A DNA stretch of 22,377 bases from Proteobacteria bacterium SG_bin6 (GTDB lineage: Bacteria > Pseudomonadota > Alphaproteobacteria > Sphingomonadales > Sphingomonadaceae), in contig LWDJ01000041.1 in the NCBI GenBank assembly GCA_002083435.1, positions 1 to 22,377 on the forward strand, in the 5' to 3' direction. Shown in pieces: positions 14,233 to 20,925 of the stretch. Numbering within the stretch: the first letter of the stretch is position 1; each line of letters opens with the position of its first letter. The translations under genes were made by a program, and so were the position numbers. The notes under the pieces are model-generated. The model did no database searches, was not told the origin of the DNA, and saw only the letters and a program-made list of their open reading frames with translations.

Positions 14233-15636
14233 TCATTCTCCTTGCACCTGCGGGGTGGGCGCCGGCGCGGGGGCATCCGCGACGATCACCGTCTTCAAGT
14301 TCATGAATTCGTGCATCCCCCAAGGGCCAAGCTCACGACCGTGGCCCGATCGCTTCACTCCGCCGAACGCCGCTTCGGGGGTGGAGGCGAGCATCTGGTT
14401 GATCGCGGTCATCCCCGCCTCCAGATCGCGCACGAAGCGAGCTTGTTCACCGGGGTCGTTAGTCCATACCGACGAACCCAACCCGAACGGCACATCATTG
14501 GCGAGCGCGATTGCGGCATCGACGCTTTCGGCGCGGAACAGCATCGCGACCGGGCCGAACAGCTCCTCCTGCGCGATCGGGTCGTCCTGCGGCACCTCGG
14601 TCAGCACGCCGGGCTGCATGAACGCGCCCTTGCCCGGCAGCGCCGCGCCGCCAGCGAGTTTGGCGCCCGCCGCCTGGAAGCGCGCGAGTTGTTCGAGCAC
14701 GGTGTCGCGCTGCTCGGCGCTGGAAAGTGGGCCGATATCGACGCTTTCATCGGTCGGGTCGCCAACCTTGGCCGCGAGCATCGCGGCGGCGAAGCGCTCG
14801 GCGAAAGCATCGTAGATGTCGGCATGGACGATCATCCGTTTGGCGCAGATGCAGCTCTGCCCGGCATTTTGCAGCCGCGCCGTAACCGCGGTCTTCACCG
14901 CCAGATCGATATCGGCCGAGGGCATGACGATGAACGGGTCGGAACCGCCCAGCTCGAGCACCACTTTCTTCAGCGCCGCGCCGGCCTGCGCCGCGACCTT
15001 GGCCCCCGCCTCCTCCGAGCCGGTGAGCGTCACCGCCGCGATGCGCGGATCGGCGATCAGCGCCCCTACCGCCCCGGCGCGGATCGCGAGATTCTGGAAC
15101 AGCCCGGCGGGCGCACCGCCCGCGACCACCATCTCCTCGATCGCGCTCGCGCAGCCCTGCGTCAGCGAAGCGTGCTTCAGCAGCCCCACATTGCCCGCCA
15201 TGATCGCCGGCGCCAGGAAACGCACCACCTGCCAATAAGGGAAGTTCCACGGCATCACCGCCAGCACCGGGCCGATCGGCAGCCAATGCTGGCGCACCCG
15301 CGCGCCGCTCGCGGTTGGCACCTCGATCTCGCGGAGCATCGCCGGACCATGCTGCGCATAATAGCGCAGCCCGCCCGCGCATTTCTGCACTTCAGCGCGC
15401 GCGCTTTTCAGGGTCTTGCCCATTTCGGTCGTCGCCAGCCGCGCGAGCCGCTCCTGATGCGCATCGAACTGCTCGGCGATCGCCTCCAGCAGCCGTGCGC
15501 GTTCGTCAAGCGGCGACAGCCGCCAGTCTCGATATGCCGCCGCCGCCCGCGCGACCGCCGCCTCGACCTGTTCTCCGGTCATTTCGGGGGTGGTATGCGC
15601 GGAGGCGCCGGTCGAGGGGTCGATCGCCTGAAACAT
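14233..15636 (-). CDS. NAD(P)-dependent succinate-semialdehyde-type aldehyde dehydrogenase
   Basis: The 467-residue enzyme belongs to the aldehyde dehydrogenase superfamily. It has MPWNFPYWQVVRF (128-140) at the cofactor site, the LTGSEEAG turn (204-211), general base Glu228 in VLELGGSDPFIV and nucleophile Cys262 in NAGQSCICAKR. The NAGQSCICAKR and MGKTLKSARAEVQKCAGGLRYYA blocks resemble the Sad/YneI and short GabD-type succinate-semialdehyde dehydrogenases, so succinate from succinate semialdehyde is the likely reaction; other small aldehydes are possible. A frame opens at 15768, but ATG 15636 has AAAGGAG four bases upstream and matches the family length. It is divergent from xseB (103-base gap) and its stop abuts the sodC start. 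Confidence 0.92.
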   Translation of the reverse strand: MFQAIDPSTGASAHTTPEMTGEQVEAAVARAAAAYRDWRLSPLDERARLLEAIAEQFDAHQERLARLATTEMGKTLKSARAEVQKCAGGLRYYAQHGPAMLREIEVPTASGARVRQHWLPIGPVLAVMPWNFPYWQVVRFLAPAIMAGNVGLLKHASLTQGCASAIEEMVVAGGAPAGLFQNLAIRAGAVGALIADPRIAAVTLTGSEEAGAKVAAQAGAALKKVVLELGGSDPFIVMPSADIDLAVKTAVTARLQNAGQSCICAKRMIVHADIYDAFAERFAAAMLAAKVGDPTDESVDIGPLSSAEQRDTVLEQLARFQAAGAKLAGGAALPGKGAFMQPGVLTEVPQDDPIAQEELFGPVAMLFRAESVDAAIALANDVPFGLGSSVWTNDPGEQARFVRDLEAGMTAINQMLASTPEAAFGGVKRSGHGRELGPWGMHEFMNLKTVIVADAPAPAPTPQVQGE

Positions 15637-15739
15637 GGTGCTCCTTTCCAAAGCGCGCGCCTGTTTGCTGAACGCACCGGGCGAGCGCAAGGGTGCGCCT
15701 CTCTTGACCCTTCTCGCTCGCCTGCCCCATAGCGGGCGT

Positions 15740-15985
15740 ATGAACGGCGCAACTCCTGTGGACGACATGACTTTCGAGGACGCTCTAAAGGAATTGGAGC
15801 GTATCGTCGGCCGGCTGGAAAGCGGCGACGAGGCACTCGACAGTTCGATCGCGCTCTATGAGCGGGCGAGCCTGTTGCGCCAGCGTTGCGCCGAGCGGCT
15901 TGATGCGGCACAGGCGCGGATCGAGGCGATCCGCCTCGATGCCGAAGGCCGCGCCGCCGGTACCACCCCTTTTGCAGCGAGCTGA
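15740..15985 (+). CDS. xseB: Exodeoxyribonuclease VII small subunit
   Basis: XseB is the small subunit of exonuclease VII, a complex that degrades single-stranded DNA. The 81-residue product contains the family core MTFEDALKELERIVGRLESGD followed by ALDSSIALYERASLLRQRCAERLDAAQARIE, a helical hairpin of the usual length. I chose ATG 15740; ATG 15767 at MTFED is an alternative, and neither has a strong ribosome-binding site. A TTGACC at 15704-15709 could be a -35 element, but its -10 (CCATAG at 15727-15732) is weak. ispA begins seven bases after the stop, so the two are co-transcribed. xseA is not in the window. Confidence 0.95.
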   Translation: MNGATPVDDMTFEDALKELERIVGRLESGDEALDSSIALYERASLLRQRCAERLDAAQARIEAIRLDAEGRAAGTTPFAAS

Positions 15986-15992
15986 AACCCCG

Positions 15993-16892
15993 ATGGCCGA
16001 TGCCTCGAGTGTCTTGATGACGGCGCTTGGCGAAGTCTCCGCCGATGTCGATCGCCGGTTCGATCTGTTGCTGCAAATCCCCGACGATCCTCGCGCCGAC
16101 CTTTATCGCGCGATGCGCCACGCCGCGATTGGCGGTGGCAAGCGGCTGCGGCCGCTGCTGGTGGCGGCGACCGCGCGGCTGTTCGGCGTCGACCGGGACT
16201 GCGCCGGGCGCGCGGGCCTCGCGATCGAGTGCATCCACGTCTATTCGCTGATCCATGACGATCTGCCGGCGATGGATGACGACGATCTGCGTCGCGGCAA
16301 GCCCACCGTTCACAAGGCGTTCGACGAGGCGACCGCGATCCTGGCGGGCGACTGCCTCCACGCGCTCGCTTTCGAAGTTCTCGCCGATCCCGCGACCCAT
16401 CCCGATCCCTTCGTCCGCGCCGAACTGGTGTTCGATCTCGCCCGCGCCGCTGGCCCCGCCGGCATGGCGGGCGGGCAGATGATGGATATCGAGGCCGAGA
16501 AAGCGAGCTTCGACCTGCCGACCATCACCCGGCTACAGGCGCTGAAGACCGGCGCGTTGATCGCGAGTTCGGTGGAGGCCGGCGCGATCCTGGGGCGCGT
16601 GCCCGTGGAGGGGCGCACCGGCCTGCGCGGCTATGCCCGCGACGTGGGCCTCGCCTTCCAGATCGCCGACGATCTGCTCGACCACGAAGGCGACGAGACC
16701 AAGATGGGCAAGCGCGTCGGCAAGGACGAGGCGCAGGGCAAGGAGACGTTCCTGACGCTGCTCGGTGTCGATCGCGCGCGCGAACAGGCGCGGCTGCTGG
16801 TCGATCAGTCGATCGAGCATCTTAAGAATTTCGGACCCGAGGCGGATTTGCTGCGCGACATCGCCCGGTTCATCCTGGAGCGCGATCGTTAG
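15993..16892 (+). CDS. ispA: Farnesyl diphosphate synthase (IspA-type polyprenyl synthase)
   Basis: This enzyme condenses DMAPP/GPP with IPP to make farnesyl diphosphate for undecaprenol, quinones, hopanoids or carotenoids. The 299-residue protein has the GGGKRLRPLL segment (47-56), a first aspartate-rich motif in CIHVYSLIHDDLPAMDDDD with D89, D90 and D95, followed by LRRGKPTVHKAF. GQMMDIEAE occurs at 161-169 and the second aspartate motif QIADDLLD has D226, D227 and D230. The YSLIHDDLPAMDDDD block is that of bacterial farnesyl diphosphate synthases; geranylgeranyl product length cannot be ruled out. I chose ATG 15993. It follows xseB by seven bases, the usual xseB-ispA pairing; dxs, which often follows, is replaced here by the converging ccrM gene. 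Confidence 0.96.
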   Translation: MADASSVLMTALGEVSADVDRRFDLLLQIPDDPRADLYRAMRHAAIGGGKRLRPLLVAATARLFGVDRDCAGRAGLAIECIHVYSLIHDDLPAMDDDDLRRGKPTVHKAFDEATAILAGDCLHALAFEVLADPATHPDPFVRAELVFDLARAAGPAGMAGGQMMDIEAEKASFDLPTITRLQALKTGALIASSVEAGAILGRVPVEGRTGLRGYARDVGLAFQIADDLLDHEGDETKMGKRVGKDEAQGKETFLTLLGVDRAREQARLLVDQSIEHLKNFGPEADLLRDIARFILERDR

Positions 16893-16898
16893 GGGCGT

Positions 16899-16918
16899 CG
16901 CCTATCCGGCGATAGGCG
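16899..16918. terminator. Hairpin between the convergent ispA and ccrM stops
   Basis: CGCCTATC (16899-16906) pairs with GATAGGCG (16911-16918) around CGGC, a perfect 8-bp stem lying in the 29-base gap between the two stops. It has no T-run on either strand, so it is a possible bidirectional 3'-end structure and not a standard intrinsic terminator. Confidence 0.5.
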
Positions 16919-16921
16919 CGC

Positions 16922-18037
16922 TCATGGCTGCGTGCTGAGCAGATAAACCTGCCGCAGCGCGTCAATCGGCTTCAGGGCGCCGTCCGCTTCATAATGCCAG
17001 AAGGTCCAGCCGTTGCACGCGGGGGCGCCCTGCATCGCGGCGCCGAGCTTGTGGATCGATCCTTCCACGCCCGCGCTCGTCAACGAGCCATCGGCACGCA
17101 CCGTCGCGACATAGCGGCGCTTGGCGTCGGACAGCACGCTGCCCGGCGCGAGCAGCCCGCATTCGACGATCGTGCCGAACGCGACGCGGGGCGCCTGGCG
17201 GGGGCTCTGCATTGTCACGAGCGCCGACTCATCGAGCGGCAGCGCGGCCGCAATCCGTTCCCGCGCGGCCGCGCAATAGCTGTCCTCGCGTTCGATCCCG
17301 ATCCAGCGCCGACCGAGCCGCTTGGCGACCGCGCCGGTCGTGCCGGTGCCAAAAAACGGATCGAGCACCACATCGCCCGGCTTGGTGCAGGCCAGCAGCA
17401 CGCGATAGAGCAACGCCTCGGGCTTTTGCGTCGGGTGGACTTTCACCCCATCGCGCTTCAACCGCTCCTGGCCGCCGCAGATCGGGAATTCCCAGTCGCT
17501 GCGCATCTGCAGTTCGTCGTTCAAGGTCTTCAGGCTGCGATAGTTGAAGGTGTAGCGCGCCTTCTCCCCCATCGCCGCCCAGATCAGCGTTTCATGCGCG
17601 TTGGTGAAGCGCGTGCCCTTGAAATTGGGCATCGGATTGGCCTTGCGCCAGACGATGTCGTTCAGGATCCAGAAGCCCAGATCCTGCACCGCGGCGCCGA
17701 CGCGGAAGATGTTGTGATAGCTGCCGATCACCCACAAGGTGCCAGTCGGCTTCAGCAGCCGGCGCGCGGCGGCGAGCCATTCGCGGGTGAAGCGATCATA
17801 GGCGGCGAAGGTATCGAACTTGTCCCAATCGTCGGTCACCGCGTCGACGAAGCTACCGTCGGGCCGATGAAGGTCGCCGCCCAACTGCAGGTTATAGGGC
17901 GGATCGGCGAAGATCATGTCGACCGAACCGGGCGGCAGCGCGCGCATCGCGGCGACGCAATCACCCTGGATCAGCTGATCGAGCGGGAGCGCGCTCGCGG
18001 CTGGCTTGATCCTTTCAAGAACGCCCATCTTAACCAT
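16922..18037 (-). CDS. ccrM: Cell-cycle DNA adenine methyltransferase CcrM (GANTC)
   Basis: CcrM methylates adenine in GANTC and, in Caulobacter, sets the methylation state that times cell-cycle gene expression. The 371-residue product is a beta-class N6-adenine methyltransferase: DPPY (45-48, in FADPPYNLQLGGDL) precedes the AdoMet-binding FFGTGTTGAVA (228-238). Family-specific blocks include WRKANPMPNFKGTRFTNAHET (about 130-150) and VKVHPTQKPEALL. A C-terminal RAMA-type domain (about 285-371) contains GSIHKLGAAMQGAPACNGWTFWHYE, the part distinguishing CcrM from shorter Hin-type methylases. I used ATG 18037, which has GAGCGGGG directly upstream; ATG 18028 is an alternative. The 176-base upstream gap carries several cell-cycle-type elements. 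No cognate restriction gene is adjacent, consistent with an orphan regulatory methylase. Confidence 0.97.
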   Translation of the reverse strand: MVKMGVLERIKPAASALPLDQLIQGDCVAAMRALPPGSVDMIFADPPYNLQLGGDLHRPDGSFVDAVTDDWDKFDTFAAYDRFTREWLAAARRLLKPTGTLWVIGSYHNIFRVGAAVQDLGFWILNDIVWRKANPMPNFKGTRFTNAHETLIWAAMGEKARYTFNYRSLKTLNDELQMRSDWEFPICGGQERLKRDGVKVHPTQKPEALLYRVLLACTKPGDVVLDPFFGTGTTGAVAKRLGRRWIGIEREDSYCAAARERIAAALPLDESALVTMQSPRQAPRVAFGTIVECGLLAPGSVLSDAKRRYVATVRADGSLTSAGVEGSIHKLGAAMQGAPACNGWTFWHYEADGALKPIDALRQVYLLSTQP

Positions 18038-18094
18038 CCCCGCTCGCGTTGAGGCGGCAAAAGGGGCCGAATTGCGCGCCTCGTCAAGCGAACA

Positions 18095-18102
18095 ATGGTT
18101 AA
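18095..18102 (-). promoter_or_regulatory. CtrA-like TTAACCAT element upstream of ccrM
   Basis: ATGGTTAA at 18095-18102 reads TTAACCAT on the ccrM strand, the half-site form reported for CtrA in alphaproteobacteria. A second TTAA lies ten bases further upstream (18113-18116), which is longer than the seven-base spacing of a full TTAA-N7-TTAA site. Another TTAACCAT on the opposite strand overlaps the ccrM start (18030-18037), but those bases also encode the first codons. CtrA control of ccrM is known in Caulobacter; here it is inference. Confidence 0.35.
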
Positions 18103-18116
18103 CGCTAAGGCCTTAA

Positions 18117-18215
18117 GAATCCTTGTTGAGTCCGGTGGCGGGGGGCGTTTCCCAGATGTTGAGTCCGCGACTTATCCACAGCCCCAATAAGCTGTGGGTG
18201 TTGCGCGAAAGACTC
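18117..18215. promoter_or_regulatory. Cluster of four GANTC sites with an 11-bp direct repeat upstream of ccrM
   Basis: GANTC occurs at 18117-18121 (GAATC), 18128-18132 (GAGTC), 18161-18165 (GAGTC) and 18211-18215 (GACTC), the last overlapping the rnhB stop. The middle two lie inside identical 11-mers TGTTGAGTCCG at 18124-18134 and 18157-18167, offset by 33 bp, close to three helical turns. These are CcrM's own target sites in the region that must contain its promoter, so methylation feedback is plausible. Confidence 0.6.
18172..18180 (+). promoter_or_regulatory. Consensus DnaA box upstream of ccrM
   Basis: TTATCCACA matches the strict DnaA-box consensus. Its CCACA part continues into CCACAGC (18176-18182), which is an inverted repeat of GCTGTGG (18191-18197) with an eight-base spacer CCCAATAA. 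It lies between GANTC sites in the rnhB-ccrM gap. Only one perfect box is present, so this suggests DnaA-responsive transcription and not an origin. Confidence 0.55.
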
Positions 18216-18837
18216 ACAATTTCAGCGTCGCCTGCGCACACGGCGCAAAGCTCATCCGGTGGATTGGCGAGGGACCGTGGCGATTGAGCGCGGCAAGGTG
18301 TTCGGCCGTGCCATAGCCCTTGTGGCGAGAAAAGCCGTAGGCGGGCCAGCGCGCGCACGCCTCGCGCATCAGCGCGTCGCGCGCTTCCTTGGCAAGGATC
18401 GAGGCGGCGGAGATGGCGGGCTCGCTCGCGTCGCCGCCCACGATCGCGCGCGCGGGCCAGCGCCAGTCGACTGCCCAGCGCCCGGGGGTTTGGTTGCCGT
18501 CGATCAGCACTTCGTCCGGGTCCACCCCCAGCGCCGTGACCGCGCGCGTCATCGCCAGCATCGTGGCGGCGAAGATGTTGATCCGGTCGATCTCATCGGC
18601 TTCCACGATGCCGAGCGCCCAGCGGCATTCGGCCTTGATCTCGGCCTCTAGCGCCGCACGGCGCTTAGCGCTCAGCTTCTTGGAGTCCCCAAGCCTCGCG
18701 ATCGGTCGCGCGCCGAGCACGACCGCGGCGGCCACCACCGGCCCCGCGAGCGGCCCGCGCCCGGCCTCATCGACGCCCGCGATCAGGCGAGGCGCCACGG
18801 TGGGAAGCGCCGGTTCTCGTCCGCCTGATAGAGGCAC
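18214..18837 (-). CDS. rnhB: Ribonuclease HII
   Basis: RNase HII removes ribonucleotides and RNA primers from RNA:DNA hybrids. The 207-residue product has the signature GVDEAGRGPLAGPVVAAAV, with catalytic Asp23 and Glu24, then LGDSKKLSAKRR, NIFAATMLAM and LIDGN (catalytic Asp113). DASEPAISAASILAKEARD and YGFSRHKGYGTAEHL complete the family pattern. The start is uncertain: GTG 18837 overlaps the end of the ThiD-VOC gene by 55 bases, while GTG 18798 would overlap it by only 16 and shorten the protein by 13 residues; neither has a good ribosome-binding site. It is followed by ccrM after a 176-base regulatory gap. Confidence 0.96.
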   Translation of the reverse strand: MPLSGGREPALPTVAPRLIAGVDEAGRGPLAGPVVAAAVVLGARPIARLGDSKKLSAKRRAALEAEIKAECRWALGIVEADEIDRINIFAATMLAMTRAVTALGVDPDEVLIDGNQTPGRWAVDWRWPARAIVGGDASEPAISAASILAKEARDALMREACARWPAYGFSRHKGYGTAEHLAALNRHGPSPIHRMSFAPCAQATLKL

Positions 18838-19895
18838 AGCGCATTGCCCGCCGGATCACGCAGCCGCGCCTCGCGCCAGCACCATGGCTGATCGGTCGGC
18901 GGCTGATCGAATACCACGCCCGCCGCCCGCAACCGCGCGACTTCCGCATCCAGATCGTCACATTCGAGGAAAATGGTCGGCTCGGCGCCCGCCTCCAGCG
19001 ACAAGGTGGCGCCGCCCGCCGCCTCGAACCGCGCGTAATGGCCGTCTTCGGTGCTGACAATCTGGCGCAGCCCCAGCGTGCGCCAGAAGTCGATCGCGCC
19101 GGGGGCTAGCGGCAGCGTCACCTGGTTGAGCCGAGCGCCGGGGCCGAGATCGAGCCGGACATGGTGGTGCCCCATCGGCCCATGTCCCGCCCCCAAACCG
19201 GGAGCGTCCCGCAGCGCGATCCGCACGAACTGGCGCGCGCGGGCGACGGCGGCCTTCAACGGATAGCCGAGAGCAAGGAAGATCGCGAGCGCGCTGGCGA
19301 GCGTGCAACCCGTGCCGTGGGTGCTGGTGGTGGGGATGCGCGGCGCCTCCCAGCGCGCGAGCTCGCCATCGCGGGTGACAAGGCGATCGATGAGCATCTC
19401 GCCCGCGCCATGCCCGCCCTTGGCCAGCAGCGCGCAGCCCTGCTCCAGCACCTTCGCCTCACCGCCCAGCGCTTCCAGCTCGGGCAGGTTGGGCGTGACG
19501 ACCGTCGCGCACCGCATCAGCCGGGTGAAGGCGGCGATGGTAGCCTGGTCGGCCAGCGTGGCACCAGAAGTCGCGACCATCACCGGATCGAACACGATCG
19601 GCACGTCCAGGGTTTCCAGTCGCTCGGCCACCCTGTGCGCGGTTTCGGCGGAGCCGATCATGCCGATCTTCACCGCATCGACGCCAATATCACCCACCAC
19701 CGCGTCGATCTGGGCGAGCACCATGTCGGCGGGCACCGGAAGAACGGCGTTCACCCCTAGCGAATTCTGCGCAGTGATCGCGGTTACCGCCGTCATCGCG
19801 TGGCCGCCGAGCATCGTCACCGTCTTGATATCGGCCTGAATCCCCGCCCCGCCCCCGCTATCGGAGCCGGCGACGATCAGCACGCGCGGCGTCAT
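18783..19895 (-). CDS. thiD: ThiD-type hydroxymethylpyrimidine (phosphate) kinase fused to a VOC domain
   Basis: Residues 1-245 form a complete ThiD kinase, which phosphorylates HMP and HMP-phosphate for thiamine synthesis or salvage. Visible motifs are AGSDSGGGAGIQADIKT (9-25), DPVMVATSG (103-111), TPNLPELEAL (134-143) and the anion-hole STHGTGCTLASALA (191-204). The domain ends in the usual GHGPMGHHH. Residues about 250-366 continue without a stop into a VOC/glyoxalase module: NQVTLPLAPGAIDFWRTLGL, YARFEAAGGATLSLEAG, PTIFLECDDLDAEVARLRAAGV and ARLRDPAGNALCLYQ. A normal ThiD is about 260 residues, so this 370-residue form is a fusion. The start ATG overlaps the DUF1272 stop (ATGA, 19892-19895) and rnhB begins inside its 3' end. 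The VOC substrate is unknown. I saw no thiamine riboswitch upstream and no other thi gene nearby. Confidence 0.93.
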   Translation of the reverse strand: MTPRVLIVAGSDSGGGAGIQADIKTVTMLGGHAMTAVTAITAQNSLGVNAVLPVPADMVLAQIDAVVGDIGVDAVKIGMIGSAETAHRVAERLETLDVPIVFDPVMVATSGATLADQATIAAFTRLMRCATVVTPNLPELEALGGEAKVLEQGCALLAKGGHGAGEMLIDRLVTRDGELARWEAPRIPTTSTHGTGCTLASALAIFLALGYPLKAAVARARQFVRIALRDAPGLGAGHGPMGHHHVRLDLGPGARLNQVTLPLAPGAIDFWRTLGLRQIVSTEDGHYARFEAAGGATLSLEAGAEPTIFLECDDLDAEVARLRAAGVVFDQPPTDQPWCWREARLRDPAGNALCLYQADENRRFPPWRLA

Positions 19896-20116
19896 CGCTT
19901 GAACTTACGCTCGGTGGACGCGGGATAAGCGCGCAACGCCTTGCCGTACCGCGTCGGGCGATCGAGCAGTTCGCCGCCGCAATTCGGGCAAAGCTCATCG
20001 AGCGCATCGGCGCACTCCGCGCAGAAAGTGCATTCGAACGAGCAGATGAACGCGCCGGCTTCATCCGGCGGCAGATCGACGCCGCAGCGTTCGCAATCGG
20101 GGCGCATCTCGAGCAT
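19892..20116 (-). CDS. DUF1272 cysteine-rich zinc-binding protein
   Basis: The function is unknown. The 74-residue protein carries eight cysteines (8, 11, 25, 29, 32, 35, 43, 46) arranged as CERC, CSFECTFCAEC and CPNC, enough for two zinc sites of a treble-clef or ribbon type. The sequence MLEMRPDCERC...FICSFECTFC...LCPNCGGEL...YPASTERKFKR matches the DUF1272 pattern over its full length. It has GGGAGGG just upstream of the ATG. Its stop overlaps the ThiD-VOC start by four bases, so the pair is probably translationally coupled; this gives no clear functional link. Confidence 0.93.
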   Translation of the reverse strand: MLEMRPDCERCGVDLPPDEAGAFICSFECTFCAECADALDELCPNCGGELLDRPTRYGKALRAYPASTERKFKR

Positions 20117-20159
20117 CGCCCTCCCAATAGGCGCATTGCCTTGCCGCGCCTAGAGCGGA

Positions 20160-20834
20160 CTACAGCCGCAACACTACCCACATATTGGCGATGTGGTTAT
20201 AGCGCGTGCCGCTCGCGCGGAACACCGTCTGGTTCAGATAGCCGGGCTCGACCGTCAGCTGCTTGGTGACTGGAATACTCACGCCGACGAAGCTGCGGAC
20301 CTGGTCCCAACCGCTGCGCTGGCCCCAATCGGTGGTGTTGAAGCTGTAGAAGGGTTCCGACCACAGCACGCCCGACAGCTTCGATCGGTTGCCGAGCGGA
20401 TGCTGCAACCGCAGCTGCTGGCGCAGCCGCCAACCGACCCCGTCATAGCCCTCGACAAACCGTTCCTCTAGCCGGGTACGCGCGGTGATCGCCAGGCGCG
20501 TGCCCGGCGATGACAGCGGCACGATCAGTTGCTGCCACAACCGGTGTTCATGGGTCAGCGCCCGGCCGATGGGATCGGTACGGACAAAGGCATAGCCGGA
20601 TTGGATCGACGCCCGCTTCGACAGCTGCACACCGATCGCGGTGCGGATGAGCAACTGGCCAAGCCTCTCGGCATCGTCGGTGATGCGGGGCTGAACCTCA
20701 AGCAAGAAGATCACGTCCTGCTTGATCTTGCCCTGGACGATACCGACCGGCCAGGTTTGGAAATCATGGTCCGCGCACGCGGGCGTCGCGGCGCCGAGCA
20801 GGGCAAGCGTGGCGAAGATAGGCACAGAACGCAT
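20160..20834 (-). CDS. DUF2490 outer-membrane beta-barrel-like protein
   Basis: The 224-residue product has a signal peptide (MRSVPIFATLALLGAATPACA) and then DHDFQTWPVGIVQGKI, the opening typical of DUF2490. The rest consists of alternating amphipathic strands such as IGVQLSKRASIQSGYAFV, TRLAITARTRLEERFVEG, WRLRQQLRLQHPLG and KQLTVEPGYLNQTVF, ending NHIANMWVVLRL with a terminal hydrophobic residue pattern seen in outer-membrane proteins. An outer-membrane barrel is likely; its function is unknown. The frame opens at 20915 but that stretch is Arg-rich and crosses a hairpin, whereas ATG 20834 follows AGGGG with seven bases of spacing. DUF1272 starts 43 bases after its stop. Confidence 0.85.
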   Translation of the reverse strand: MRSVPIFATLALLGAATPACADHDFQTWPVGIVQGKIKQDVIFLLEVQPRITDDAERLGQLLIRTAIGVQLSKRASIQSGYAFVRTDPIGRALTHEHRLWQQLIVPLSSPGTRLAITARTRLEERFVEGYDGVGWRLRQQLRLQHPLGNRSKLSGVLWSEPFYSFNTTDWGQRSGWDQVRSFVGVSIPVTKQLTVEPGYLNQTVFRASGTRYNHIANMWVVLRL

Positions 20835-20863
20835 CAACCGACCCCTGAGGATTAAGCGACGCC

Positions 20864-20896
20864 AAAAGCGAAGGCGGCACCGCCGTCGGGGCTTTT
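20864..20896 (-). terminator. Terminator-like hairpin in the leader of the DUF2490 gene
   Basis: AAAAGC (20864-20869) is complementary to GCTTTT (20891-20896). Inside this, GGCG (20873-20876) pairs with CGCC (20881-20884) around GCAC. Because the outer arms are A- and T-runs, a GC stem followed by T residues is read on either strand. On the DUF2490 strand it lies 30-62 bases before the ATG, so it could act as an attenuator, or simply as a terminator for stray transcription from either side. The internal bulges make it weaker than a classical terminator. Confidence 0.4.
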
Positions 20897-20925
20897 TCGC
20901 GCCACGGATGAACAAAGTGAAAAAC

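Noticed and set aside
14231..14236. SodC start at 14236 overlapping the dehydrogenase stop
   Set aside because: The AAGGAG would be one base from this ATG; it is seven bases from ATG 14230, which also gives a standard signal peptide.
14242..15732. 496-codon open frame antisense to the aldehyde dehydrogenase
   Set aside because: The opposite strand encodes an intact dehydrogenase with catalytic Glu and Cys; the antisense translation has no domain.
16994..18052. 352-codon open frame antisense to ccrM
   Set aside because: CcrM on the other strand has DPPY and the AdoMet motif plus a conserved C-terminal domain; this frame has none.
18172..18200. Replication origin
   Set aside because: Only one perfect DnaA box, no AT-rich unwinding stretch and no box cluster; a regulatory site is more likely.
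19896..20159. Thiamine pyrophosphate riboswitch upstream of thiD
   Set aside because: The ThiD-VOC start overlaps the DUF1272 stop, and the short gap before DUF1272 is far too small and lacks the CUGAGA-type conserved core.
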